From Eutrigla gurnardus (taxonomy: Eukaryota > Chordata > Actinopteri > Perciformes > Triglidae), in assembly GCA_963514095.1 (NCBI GenBank), contig OY741268.1, positions 1-64,000 of the forward strand: a stretch of DNA of 64,000 bases, written 5' to 3'. Of the stretch, positions 28,001-41,060 are shown in pieces (the first letter of the stretch is position 1; the number at the start of each line of letters is the position of its first letter). The position numbers were made by a program, and so were the translations under genes. The notes beneath the pieces are model-generated. The model was given only the letters and a program-made list of their open reading frames with translations, ran no database searches and was not told where the DNA came from.

Positions 28001-31000
28001 TGACTTAAATGTGTTGATCTCGGTGGGACATTGAAGAATGCAGCTTATTTGACAACTCACACTGCAATAGTGGTTAAAACGTCTGTTACCTGCAAATAAC
28101 AGCTTAAAAGCCTCTTCCCTGTGTGAAACAGCTATTACAGCCTTTTCCCCACATTAAACTTGTAAAAGCATTGTTTTGCACTTATTTGATGTTTAGACGC
28201 CATTTTGTGTTCAAAGACACTGGAATCACACTGAAACAAAAGAAGATCCACTCCAGAGTGCTTTTATGACTTAAATGTGTTGATCTCAGTGGGACATTGA
28301 AGAATGCAGCTTATTTGACAACTGACACTGCAATAGTGGTTAAAACGTGTGTTACCTGCAAATAACAGCTTAAAAGCCTCTTCCCTGTGTGAAACAGCTA
28401 TTACAGCCTTTTCCTCACATTAAACTTGTAAAAGCATTGTTTTGCACTTATTTGATGTTTAGACGCCATTTTGTGTTCAAAGACACTGGAATCACACTGA
28501 AACAAAAGAAGATCCACTCCAGAGTGCTTTTATGACTTTAATGTGTTGATCTCAGTGCGACATTGAAGAATGCAGCTTATTTGACAACTGACACTGCAAT
28601 AGTGGTTAAAATGCATGTTACCTGCAAATAACAGCTTAAAAGCCTCTTTCCTGTGTGAAACAGCTGTTTCCGGCTTTTTGCCCACATTAAACTTGTAAAA
28701 GCATTGTTTTGCACTTATTTGATGTTTAGACGCCATTTTGTGTTCAAAGACACTGGAATCACATTGAAACGAAAGAAGATCCACTCCAGAGTGCTGTTAT
28801 GACTTAAATGTGTTGATCTCGGTGGGACATTGAAGAATGCAGCTTATTTGACAACTGACACTACAATAGTGGTTAAAACGTGTGTTACCTGCAAATAACA
28901 GCTTAAAAGCCTCTTCCCTGTGTGAAACAGCTATTACAGCCTTTTCCCCACATTAAACTTGTAAAAGCATTGTTTTGCACTTATTTGATGTTTAGACGCC
29001 ATTTTGTGTTCAAAGACACTGGAATCACATTGAAACGAAAGAAGATCCACTCCAGAGTGCTGTTATGACTTAAATGTGTTGATCTCGGTGGGACATTGAA
29101 GAATGCAGCTTATTTGACAACTGACACTACAATAGTGGTTAAAACGTGTGTTACCTGCAAATAACAGCTTAAAAGCCTCTTCCCTGTGTGAAACAGCTAT
29201 TACAGCCTTTTCCCCACATTAAACTTGTAAAAGCATTGTTTTGCACTTATTTGATGTTTAAACGCCATTTTGTGTTCAAAGACACTGGAATCACACTGAA
29301 ACGAAAGAAGATCCACTCCAGAGTGCTTTTATGACTTAAATGTGTTGATCTCAGTGCGACATTGAAGAATGCAGCTTATTTGACAACTGACACTGCAATA
29401 GTGGTTAAAATGCATGTTACCTGCAAATAACAGCTTAAAAGCCTCTTTCCTGTGTGAAACAGCTGTTTCCGGCTTTTTGCCCACATTAAACTTGTAAAAG
29501 CATTGTTTTGCACTTATTTGATGTTTAGACGCCATTTTGTGTTCACAGACACTGGAATCACATTGAAACGAAAGAAGATCCACTCCAGAGTGCTGTTATG
29601 ACTTAAATGTGTTGATCTCAGTGGGACATTGAAGAATGCAGCTTATTTGACAACTCACACTGCAATAGTGGTTAAAACGTGTGTTACCTGCAAATAACAG
29701 CTTAAAAGCCTCTTCCCTGTGTGAAACAGCTATTACAGCCTTTTCCCCACATTAAACTTGTAAAAGCATTGTTTTGCACTTATTTGATGTTTAGACGCCA
29801 TTTTGTGTTCAAAGACACTGGAATCACACTGAAACAAAAGAAGATCCACTCCAGAGTGCTTTTATGACTTTAATGTGTTGATCTCAGTGCGACATTGAAG
29901 AATGCAGCGTATTTGACAACTGACACTGCAATAGTGGTTAAAATGCATGTTACCTGCAAATAACAGCTTAAAAGCCTCTTTCCTGTGTGAAACAGCTGTT
30001 TCCGGCTTTTTGCCCACATTAAACTTGTAAAAGCATTGTTTTGCACTTATTTGATGTTTAGACGCCATTTTGTGTTCAAAGACACTGGAATCACACTGAA
30101 ACAAAAGAAGATCCACTCCAGAGTGCTTTTATGACTTAAATGTGTTGATCTCAGTGGGACATTGAAGAATGCAGCTTATTTGACAACTGACACTGCAATA
30201 GTGGTTAAAATGCATGTTACCTGCAAATAACAGCTTAAAAGCCTCTTTCCTGTGTGAAACAGCTGTTTCCGGCTTTTTGCCCACATTAAACTTGTAAAAG
30301 CATTGTTTTGCACTTATTTGATGTTTAGACGCCATTTTGTGTTCAAAGACACTGGAATCACATTGAAACGAAAGAAGATCCACTCCAGAGTGCTGTTATG
30401 ACTTAAATGTGTTGATCTCGGTGGGACATTGAAGAATGCAGCTTATTTGACAACTGACACTGCAATAGTGGTTAAAACGTGTGTTACCTGCAAATAACAG
30501 CTTAAAAGCCTCTTCCCTGTGTGAAACAGCTATTACAGCCTTTTCCCCACATTAAACTTGTAAAAGCATTGTTTTGCACTTATTTGATGTTTAAACGCCA
30601 TTTTGTGTTCAAAGACTCTGGAATCACACTGAAACGAAAGAAGATCCACTCCAGAGTGCTTTTATGACTTAAATGTGTTGATCTCAGTGCGACATTGAAG
30701 AATGCAGCTTATTTGACAACTGACACTGCAATAGTGGTTAAAATGCATGTTACCTGCAAATAACAGCTTAAAAGCCTCTTTCCTGTGTGAAACAGCTGTT
30801 TCCGGCTTTTTGCCCACATTAAACTTGTAAAAGCATTGTTTTGCACTTATTTGATGTTTAGACGCCATTTTGTGTTCAAAGACACTGGAATCACATTGAA
30901 ACGAAAGAAGATCCACTCCAGAGTGCTGTTATGACTTAAATGTGTTGATCTCGGTGGGACATTGAAGAATGCAGCTTATTTGACAACTGACACTGCAATA

Positions 31001-32260
31001 GTGGTTAAAACGTGTGTTACCTGCAAATAACAGCTTAAAAGCCTCTTCCCTGTGTGAAACAGCTATTACAGCCTTTTCCCCACATTAAACTTGTAAAAGC
31101 ATTGTTTTGCACTTATTTGATGTTTAAACGCCATTTTGTGTTCAAAGACTCTGGAATCACACTGAAACGAAAGAAGATCCACTCCAGAGTGCTTTTATGA
31201 CTTAAATGTGTTGATCTCAGTGCGACATTGAAGAATGCAGCTTATTTGACAACTGACACTGCAATAGTGGTTAAAATGCATGTTACCTGCAAATAACAGC
31301 TTAAAAGCCTCTTTCCTGTGTGAAACAGCTGTTTCCGGCTTTTTGCCCACATTAAACTTGTAAAAGCATTGTTTTGCACTTATTTGATGTTTAGACGCCA
31401 TTTTGTGTTCACAGACACTGGAATCACATTGAAACGAAAGAAGATCCACTCCAGAGTGCTGTTATGACTTAAATGTGTTGATCTCGGTGGGACATTGAAG
31501 AATGCAGCTTATTTGACAACTCACACTGCAATAGTGGTTAAAACGTGTGTTACCTGCAAATAACAGCTTAAAAGCCTCTTCCCTGTGTGAAACAGCTATT
31601 ACAGCCTTTTCCCCACATTAAACTTGTAAAAGCATTGTTTTGCACTTATTTGATGTTTAGACGCCATTTTGTGTTCAAAGACACTGGAATCACACTGAAA
31701 CAAAAGAAGATCCAATCCAGAGTGCTTTTATGACTTAAATGTGTTGATCTCAGTGGGACATTGAAGAATGCAGCTTATTTGACAACTGACACTGCAATAG
31801 TGGTTAAAATGCATGTTACCGGCAAATAACAGCTTAAAAGCCTCTTTCCTGCGTGATACAGCTGTTTCCGGCTTTTTGCCCACATTAAACTTGTAAAAGC
31901 ATTGTTTTGCACTTATTTGATGTTTAGGCGCCATTTTGTGTTCAAAGACACTGGAATCACATTGAAACGAAAGAAGATCCACTCCAGAGTGCTGTTATGA
32001 CTTAAATGTGTTGATCTCGGTGGGACATTGAAGAATGCAGCTTATTTGACAACTCACACTGCAATAGTGGTTAAAACGTCTGTTACCTGCAAATAACAGC
32101 TTAAAAGCCTCTTCCCTGTGTGAAACAGCTATTACAGCCTTTTCCCCACATTAAACTTGTAAAAGCATTGTTTTGCACTTATTTGATGTTTAGACGCCAT
32201 TTTGTGTTCAAAGACACTGTAATCACACTGAAACAAAAGAAGATCCACTCCAGAGTGCTT
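25066..32260. repeat. Large duplicated HOR (10-mer / 12-mer), copies starting 25066 and 28530
   Basis: The order of marked class A units from 25066 (at +0, +799, +1332, +1599, +2132) is repeated exactly from 28530. Shared private variants include GACTTTAATG, GACACTACAATAG, GCAGCGTATTTG (about 26442 and 29906) and GTTCACAG. The second copy then has one extra 533-bp A+B dimer at about 30662-31194 before rejoining the order at the CCAATCC / GTTACCGGC unit (27731 in the first copy, 31728 in the second). The dimer gain is what unequal exchange in register with dimers would produce. Confidence 0.8.
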
Positions 32261-35200
32261 TTATGACTTAAATGTGTTGATCTCAGTGGGACATTGAAGA
32301 ATGCAGCTTATTTGACAACTGACACTGCAATAGTGGTTAAAATGCATGTTACCTGCAAATAACAGCTTAAAAGCCTCTTTCCTGTGTGAAACAGCTGTTT
32401 CCGGCTTTTTGCCCACATTAAACTTGTAAAAGCATTGTTTTGCACTTATTTGATGTTTAGACGCCATTTTGTGTTCAAAGACACTGGAATCACATTGAAA
32501 CGAAAGAAGATCCACTCCAGAGTGCTGTTATGACTTAAATGTGTTGATCTCGGTGGGACATTGAAGAATGCAGCTTATTTGACAACTCACACTGCAATAG
32601 TGGTTAAAACGTCTGTTACCTGCAAATAACAGCTTAAAAGCCTCTTCCCTGTGTGAAACAGCTATTACAGCCTTTTCCCCACATTAAACTTGTAAAAGCA
32701 TTGTTTTGCACTTATTTGATGTTTAGACGCCATTTTGTGTTCAAAGACACTGGAATCACACTGAAACAAAAGAAGATCCACTCCAGAGTGCTTTTATGAC
32801 TTAAATGTGTTGATCTCAGTGGGACATTGAAGAATGCAGCTTATTTGACAACTGACACTGCAATAGTGGTTAAAATGCATGTTACCTGCAAATAACAGCT
32901 TAAAAGCCTCTTTCCTGTGTGAAACAGCTGTTTCCGGCTTTTTGCCCACATTAAACTTGTAAAAGCATTGTTTTGCACTTATTTGATGTTTAGACGCCAT
33001 TTTGTGTTCAAAGACACTGGAATCACATTGAAACGAAAGAAGATCCACTCCAGAGTGCTGTTATGACTTAAATGTGTTGATCTCGGTGGGACATTGAAGA
33101 ATGCAGCTTATTTGACAACTGACACTGCAATAGTGGTTAAAACGTGTGTTACCTGCAAATAACAGCTTAAAAGCCTCTTCCCTGTGTGAAACAGCTATTA
33201 CAGCCTTTTCCCCACATTAAACTTGTAAAAGCATTGTTTTGCACTTATTTGATGTTTAAACGCCATTTTGTGTTCAAAGACTCTGGAATCACACTGAAAC
33301 GAAAGAAGATCCACTCCAGAGTGCTTTTATGACTTAAATGTGTTGATCTCAGTGCGACATTGAAGAATGCAGCTTATTTGACAACTGACACTGCAATAGT
33401 GGTTAAAATGCATGTTACCTGCAAATAACAGCTTAAAAGCCTCTTTCCTGTGTGAAACAGCTGTTTCCGGCTTTTTGCCCACATTAAACTTGTAAAAGCA
33501 TTGTTTTGCACTTATTTGATGTTTAGACGCCATTTTGTGTTCACAGACACTGGAATCACATTGAAACGAAAGAAGATCCACTCCAGAGTGCTGTTATGAC
33601 TTAAATGTGTTGATCTCGGTGGGACATTGAAGAATGCAGCTTATTTGACAACTCACACTGCAATAGTGGTTAAAACGTGTGTTACCTGCAAATAACAGCT
33701 TAAAAGCCTCTTCCCTGTGTGAAACAGCTATTACAGCCTTTTCCCCACATTAAACTTGTAAAAGCATTGTTTTGCACTTATTTGATGTTTAGACGCCATT
33801 TTGTGTTCAAAGACACTGGAATCACACTGAAACAAAAGAAGATCCAATCCAGAGTGCTTTTATGACTTAAATGTGTTGATCTCAGTGGGACATTGAAGAA
33901 TGCAGCTTATTTGACAACTGACACTGCAATAGTGGTTAAAATGCATGTTACCGGCAAATAACAGCTTAAAAGCCTCTTTCCTGCGTGAAACAGCTGTTTC
34001 CGGCTTTTTGCCCACATTAAACTTGTAAAAGCATTGTTTTGCACTTATTTGATGTTTAGGCGCCATTTTGTGTTCAAAGACACTGGAATCACATTGAAAC
34101 GAAAGAAGATCCACTCCAGAGTGCTGTTATGACTTAAATGTGTTGATCTCGGTGGGACATTGAAGAATGCAGCTTATTTGACAACTCACACTGCAATAGT
34201 GGTTAAAACGTCTGTTACCTGCAAATAACAGCTTAAAAGCCTCTTCCCTGTGTGAAACAGCTATTACAGCCTTTTCCCCACATTAAACTTGTAAAAGCAT
34301 TGTTTTGCACTTATTTGATGTTTAGACGCCATTTTGTGTTCAAAGACACTGGAATCACACTGAAACAAAAGAAGATCCACTCCAGAGTGCTTTTATGACT
34401 TAAATGTGTTGATCTCAGTGGGACATTGAAGAATGCAGCTTATTTGACAACTGACACTGCAATAGTGGTTAAAATGCATGTTACCTGCAAATAACAGCTT
34501 AAAAGCCTCTTTCCTGTGTGAAACAGCTGTTTCCGGCTTTTTGCCCACATTAAACTTGTAAAAGCATTGTTTTGCACTTATTTGATGTTTAGACGCCATT
34601 TTGTGTTCAAAGACACTGGAATCACATTGAAACGAAAGAAGATCCACTCCAGAGTGCTGTTATGACTTAAATGTGTTGATCTCGGTGGGACATTGAAGAA
34701 TGCAGCTTATTTGACAACTGACACTGCAATAGTGGTTAAAACGTGTGTTACCTGCAAATAACAGCTTAAAAGCCTCTTCCCTGTGTGAAACAGCTATTAC
34801 AGCCTTTTCCCCACATTAAACTTGTAAAAGCATTGTTTTGCACTTATTTGATGTTTAAACGCCATTTTGTGTTCAAAGACTCTGGAATCACACTGAAACG
34901 AAAGAAGATCCACTCCAGAGTGCTTTTATGACTTAAATGTGTTGATCTCAGTGCGACATTGAAGAATGCAGCTTATTTGACAACTGACACTGCAATAGTG
35001 GTTAAAATGCATGTTACCTGCAAATAACAGCTTAAAAGCCTCTTTCCTGTGTGAAACAGCTGTTTCCGGCTTTTTGCCCACATTAAACTTGTAAAAGCAT
35101 TGTTTTGCACTTATTTGATGTTTAGACGCCATTTTGTGTTCACAGACACTGGAATCACATTGAAACGAAAGAAGATCCACTCCAGAGTGCTGTTATGACT

Positions 35201-38200
35201 TAAATGTGTTGATCTCAGTGGGACATTGAAGAATGCAGCTTATTTGACAACTGACACTGCAATAGTGGTTAAAATGCATGTTACCTGCAAATAACAGCTT
35301 AAAAGCCTCTTTCCTGTGTGAAACAGCTGTTTCCGGCTTTTTGCCCACATTAAACTTGTAAAAGCATTGTTTTGCACTTATTTGATGTTTAGACGCCATT
35401 TTGTGTTCAAAGACACTGGAATCACATTGAAACGAAAGAAGATCCACTCCAGAGTGCTGTTATGACTTAAATGTGTTGATCTCGGTGGGACATTGAAGAA
35501 TGCAGCTTATTTGACAACTGACACTGCAATAGTGGTTAAAACGTGTGTTACCTGCAAATAACAGCTTAAAAGCCTCTTCCCTGTGTGAAACAGCTATTAC
35601 AGCCTTTTCCCCACATTAAACTTGTAAAAGCATTGTTTTGCACTTATTTGATGTTTAAACGCCATTTTGTGTTCAAAGACTCTGGAATCACACTGAAACG
35701 AAAGAAGATCCACTCCAGAGTGCTTTTATGACTTAAATGTGTTGATCTCAGTGCGACATTGAAGAATGCAGCTTATTTGACAACTGACACTGCAATAGTG
35801 GTTAAAATGCATGTTACCTGCAAATAACAGCTTAAAAGCCTCTTTCCTGTGTGAAACAGCTGTTTCCGGCTTTTTGCCCACATTAAACTTGTAAAAGCAT
35901 TGTTTTGCACTTATTTGATGTTTAGACGCCATTTTGTGTTCACAGACACTGGAATCACATTGAAACGAAAGAAGATCCACTCCAGAGTGCTGTTATGACT
36001 TAAATGTGTTGATCTCGGTGGGACATTGAAGAATGCAGCTTATTTGACAACTCACACTGCAATAGTGGTTAAAACGTGTGTTACCTGCAAATAACAGCTT
36101 AAAAGCCTCTTCCCTGTGTGAAACAGCTATTACAGCCTTTTCCCCACATTAAACTTGTAAAAGCATTGTTTTGCACTTATTTGATGTTTAGACGCCATTT
36201 TGTGTTCAAAGACACTGGAATCACACTGAAACAAAAGAAGATCCAATCCAGAGTGCTTTTATGACTTAAATGTGTTGATCTCAGTGGGACATTGAAGAAT
36301 GCAGCTTATTTGACAACTGACACTGCAATAGTGGTTAAAATGCATGTTACCGGCAAATAACAGCTTAAAAGCCTCTTTCCTGCGTGAAACAGCTGTTTCC
36401 GGCTTTTTGCCCACATTAAACTTGTAAAAGCATTGTTTTGCACTTATTTGATGTTTAGGCGCCATTTTGTGTTCAAAGACACTGGAATCACATTGAAACG
36501 AAAGAAGATCCACTCCAGAGTGCTGTTATGACTTAAATGTGTTGATCTCGGTGGGACATTGAAGAATGCAGCTTATTTGACAACTCACACTGCAATAGTG
36601 GTTAAAACGTCTGTTACCTGCAAATAACAGCTTAAAAGCCTCTTCCCTGTGTGAAACAGCTATTACAGCCTTTTCCCCACATTAAACTTGTAAAAGCATT
36701 GTTTTGCACTTATTTGATGTTTAGACGCCATTTTGTGTTCAAAGACACTGGAATCACACTGAAACAAAAGAAGATCCACTCCAGAGTGCTTTTATGACTT
36801 AAATGTGTTGATCTCAGTGGGACATTGAAGAATGCAGCTTATTTGACAACTGACACTGCAATAGTGGTTAAAATGCATGTTACCTGCAAATAACAGCTTA
36901 AAAGCCTCTTTCCTGTGTGAAACAGCTGTTTCCGGCTTTTTGCCCACATTAAACTTGTAAAAGCATTGTTTTGCACTTATTTGATGTTTAGACGCCATTT
37001 TGTGTTCAAAGACACTGGAATCACATTGAAACGAAAGAAGATCCACTCCAGAGTGCTGTTATGACTTAAATGTGTTGATCTCGGTGGGACATTGAAGAAT
37101 GCAGCTTATTTGACAACTGACACTGCAATAGTGGTTAAAACGTGTGTTACCTGCAAATAACAGCTTAAAAGCCTCTTCCCTGTGTGAAACAGCTATTACA
37201 GCCTTTTCCCCACATTAAACTTGTAAAAGCATTGTTTTGCACTTATTTGATGTTTAAACGCCATTTTGTGTTCAAAGACTCTGGAATCACACTGAAACGA
37301 AAGAAGATCCACTCCAGAGTGCTTTTATGACTTAAATGTGTTGATCTCAGTGCGACATTGAAGAATGCAGCTTATTTGACAACTGACACTGCAATAGTGG
37401 TTAAAATGCATGTTACCTGCAAATAACAGCTTAAAAGCCTCTTTCCTGTGTGAAACAGCTGTTTCCGGCTTTTTGCCCACATTAAACTTGTAAAAGCATT
37501 GTTTTGCACTTATTTGATGTTTAGACGCCATTTTGTGTTCACAGACACTGGAATCACATTGAAACGAAAGAAGATCCACTCCAGAGTGCTGTTATGACTT
37601 AAATGTGTTGATCTCGGTGGGACATTGAAGAATGCAGCTTATTTGACAACTCACACTGCAATAGTGGTTAAAACGTGTGTTACCTGCAAATAACAGCTTA
37701 AAAGCCTCTTCCCTGTGTGAAACAGCTATTACAGCCTTTTCCCCACATTAAACTTGTAAAAGCATTGTTTTGCACTTATTTGATGTTTAGACGCCATTTT
37801 GTGTTCAAAGACAATGGAATCACACTGAAACAAAAGAAGATCCAATCCAGAGTGCTTTTATGACTTAAATGTGTTGATCTCAGTGGGACATTGAAGAATG
37901 CAGCTTATTTGACAACTGACACTGCAATAGTGGTTAAAATGCATGTTACCGGCAAATAACAGCTTAAAAGCCTCTTTCCTGCGTGAAACAGCTGTTTCCG
38001 GCTTTTTGCCCACATTAAACTTGTAAAAGCATTGTTTTGCACTTATTTGATGTTTAGGCGCCATTTTGTGTTCAAAGACACTGGAATCACATTGAAACGA
38101 AAGAAGATCCACTCCAGAGTGCTGTTATGACTTAAATGTGTTGATCTCGGTGGGACATTGAAGAATGCAGCTTATTTGACAACTCACACTGCAATAGTGG

Positions 38201-39722
38201 TTAAAACGTCTGTTACCTGCAAATAACAGCTTAAAAGCCTCTTCCCTGTGTGAAACAGCTATTACAGCCTTTTCCCCACATTAAACTTGTAAAAGCATTG
38301 TTTTGCACTTATTTGATGTTTAGACGCCATTTTGTGTTCAAAGACACTGGAATCACACTGAAACAAAAGAAGATCCACTCCAGAGTGCTTTTATGACTTA
38401 AATGTGTTGATCTCAGTGGGACATTGAAGAATGCAGCTTATTTGACAACTGACACTGCAATAGTGGTTAAAACGTGTGTTACCTGCAAATAACAGCTTAA
38501 AAGCCTCTTCCCTGTGTGAAACAGCTATTACAGCCTTTTCCCCACATTAAACTTGTAAAAGCATTGTTTTGCACTTATTTGATGTTTAAACGCCATTTTG
38601 TGTTCAAAGACTCTGGAATCACACTGAAACGAAAGAAGATCCACTCCAGAGTGCTTTTATGACTTAAATGTGTTGATCTCAGTGCGACATTGAAGAATGC
38701 AGCTTATTTGACAACTGACACTGCAATAGTGGTTAAAATGCATGTTACCTGCAAATAACAGCTTAAAAGCCTCTTTCCTGTGTGAAACAGCTGTTTCCGG
38801 CTTTTTGCCCACATTAAACTTGTAAAAGCATTGTTTTGCACTTATTTGATGTTTAGACGCCATTTTGTGTTCACAGACACTGGAATCACATTGAAACGAA
38901 AGAAGATCCACTCCAGAGTGCTGTTATGACTTAAATGTGTTGATCTCGGTGGGACATTGAAGAATGCAGCTTATTTGACAACTCACACTGCAATAGTGGT
39001 TAAAACGTGTGTTACCTGCAAATAACAGCTTAAAAGCCTCTTCCCTGTGTGAAACAGCTATTACAGCCTTTTCCCCACATTAAACTTGTAAAAGCATTGT
39101 TTTGCACTTATTTGATGTTTAGACGCCATTTTGTGTTCAAAGACAATGGAATCACACTGAAACAAAAGAAGATCCAATCCAGAGTGCTTTTATGACTTAA
39201 ATGTGTTGATCTCAGTGGGACATTGAAGAATGCAGCTTATTTGACAACTGACACTGCAATAGTGGTTAAAATGCATGTTACCGGCAAATAACAGCTTAAA
39301 AGCCTCTTTCCTGCGTGAAACAGCTGTTTCCGGCTTTTTGCCCACATTAAACTTGTAAAAGCATTGTTTTGCACTTATTTGATGTTTAGGCGCCATTTTG
39401 TGTTCAAAGACACTGGAATCACATTGAAACGAAAGAAGATCCACTCCAGAGTGCTGTTATGACTTAAATGTGTTGATCTCGGTGGGACATTGAAGAATGC
39501 AGCTTATTTGACAACTCACACTGCAATAGTGGTTAAAACGTCTGTTACCTGCAAATAACAGCTTAAAAGCCTCTTCCCTGTGTGAAACAGCTATTACAGC
39601 CTTTTCCCCACATTAAACTTGTAAAAGCATTGTTTTGCACTTATTTGATGTTTAGACGCCATTTTGTGTTCAAAGACACTGGAATCACACTGAAACAAAA
39701 GAAGATCCACTCCAGAGTGCTT
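31195..39722. repeat. HOR zone of 1,599-bp 6-mers and related 8-mer / 5-mer forms
   Basis: A marked class A unit with GTTCACAG starts at 31195, 33327, 34926, 35726, 37325 and 38657. In most cases a second marked unit with CCAATCC, GTTACCGGC and GGCGCC follows 533 bp later (31728, 33860, 36259, 37858, 39190), then a B unit with ACGTCTGTTACC. Spacings of 2,132, 1,599, 800, 1,599 and 1,332 bp correspond to 8-, 6-, 3-, 6- and 5-mers built from the same dimers. The last two blocks share GACAATGGAATC (about 37812 and 39143). This block is satellite only. Confidence 0.8.
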
Positions 39723-40892
39723 TTATGACTTAAATGTGTTGATCTCAGTGGGACATTGAAGAATGCAGCTTATTTGACAACTGACACTGCAATAGTGGTT
39801 AAAACGTGTGTTACCTGCAAATAACAGCTTAAAAGCCTCTTCCCTGTGTGAAACAGCTATTACAGCCTTTTCCCCACATTAAACTTGTAAAAGCATTGTT
39901 TTGCACTTATTTGATGTTTAGACGCCATTTTGTGTTCAAAGACACTGGAATCACACTGAAACAAAAGAAGATCCACTCCAGAGTGCTTTTATGACTTAAA
40001 TGTGTTGATCTCAGTGGGACATTGAAGAATGCAGCTTATTTGACAACTCACACTGCAATAGTGGTTAAAACGTGTGTTACCTGCAAATAACAGCTTAAAA
40101 GCCTCTTCCCTGCGTGAAACAGCTATTTCAGCCTTTTCACCACATTAAACTTGTAAAAGCATTGTTTTGCACTTATTTGATGTTTAGATGCCATTTTGTG
40201 TTCAAAGACACTGGAATCACATTGAAACGAAAGCAGATCCACTCCAGAGTGCTGTTATGACTTAAATGTGTTGATCTCGGTGGGACATTGAAGAATGCAG
40301 CTTATTTGACAACTGACACTGCAATAGTGGTTAAAACGTGTGTTACCTGCAAATAACAGCTTAAAACCCTCTTCCCTGCGTGAAACAGCTATTACAGCCT
40401 TTTCACCACATTAAACTTGTAAAAGCATTGTTTTGCACTTATTTGATGTTTAGACGCCATTTTGTGTTCAAAGACACTGATATCACAATGAAACGAAAGA
40501 AGATCCACTCCAGAGTGCTGTTATGACTTAAATGTGTTGATCTCGGTGGGACATTGAAGAATGCAGCTTATTTGACAACTGACACTGCAATAGTGGTTAA
40601 AACGTGTGTTACCTGCAAATAACAGCTTAAAAGCCTCTTCCCTGCGTGAAACAGCTATTACAGCCTTTTCACCACATTAAACTTGTAAAAGCATTGTTTT
40701 GCACTTATTTGATGTTTAGACGCCATTTTGTGTTCAAAGACACTGGAATCACATTGAAACCAAAGAAGATCCACTCCAGAGTGCTGTTATGACTTAAATG
40801 TGTTGATCTCGGTGGGACATTGAAGAATGCAGCTTATTTGACAACTGACACTGCAATAGTGGTTAAAACGTGTGTTACCTGCAAATAACAGC
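39723..40892. repeat. Cassette-proximal diverged monomers, left side
   Basis: The last few monomers before cassette 1 differ from the bulk array. They carry CCTTTTCACCAC in place of CCTTTTCCCCAC and CTGCGTGAAACAGCTATTAC, and one has AAAGCAGATCC (about 40230). The same variants mark the monomers between the cassettes, so these units belong to the cassette amplicon rather than to the homogenised bulk. The last monomer stops at AACAGC (40892), immediately before where its TTAA should be. Confidence 0.75.
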
Positions 40893-41060
40893 AGGTCACT
40901 ACAGTGTACACCTTTTCAAAAGCTGTTTTTTTTGTATATGCATGAGTTTTTATGGCATAGTTGCATAGCAGCCACTACAGTGGACTCTATTGCATCATCT
41001 CATACACTTCCACTCAGTGGCAAGCCATTGCAAGTGCAAAAAAACCCAAGTCAAACCAAC

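Larger units (their letters stand above)
1..40892. repeat. Satellite DNA array, left block (~266/267-bp monomers)
   Basis: About 153 head-to-tail monomers fill this block without interruption. Landmarks such as ATGACTTAAATG, GCAGCTTATTTGACAAC, CTGCAAATAACAGC and GACGCCATTTTGTG recur every 266 or 267 bp. Two classes are visible. Class A (267 bp, e.g. 10418-10684) carries GCATGT before ACCTGC and CTGTTTCCGGCTTTTTGCCC. Class B (266 bp, e.g. 10685-10950) carries CGTGTGTTACC and CTATTACAGCCTTTTCCCC, which is one base shorter. Divergence within a class is only a few bases, so homogenisation is recent. This is the structure expected of centromeric or heterochromatic satellite, but nothing here proves a centromere. 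I see no gene in the block. Confidence 0.97.

Noticed and set aside
1..40892. CRISPR-like array
   Set aside because: Repeats are directly adjacent without unique spacers, the period is 266/267 bp, and the context is eukaryotic.
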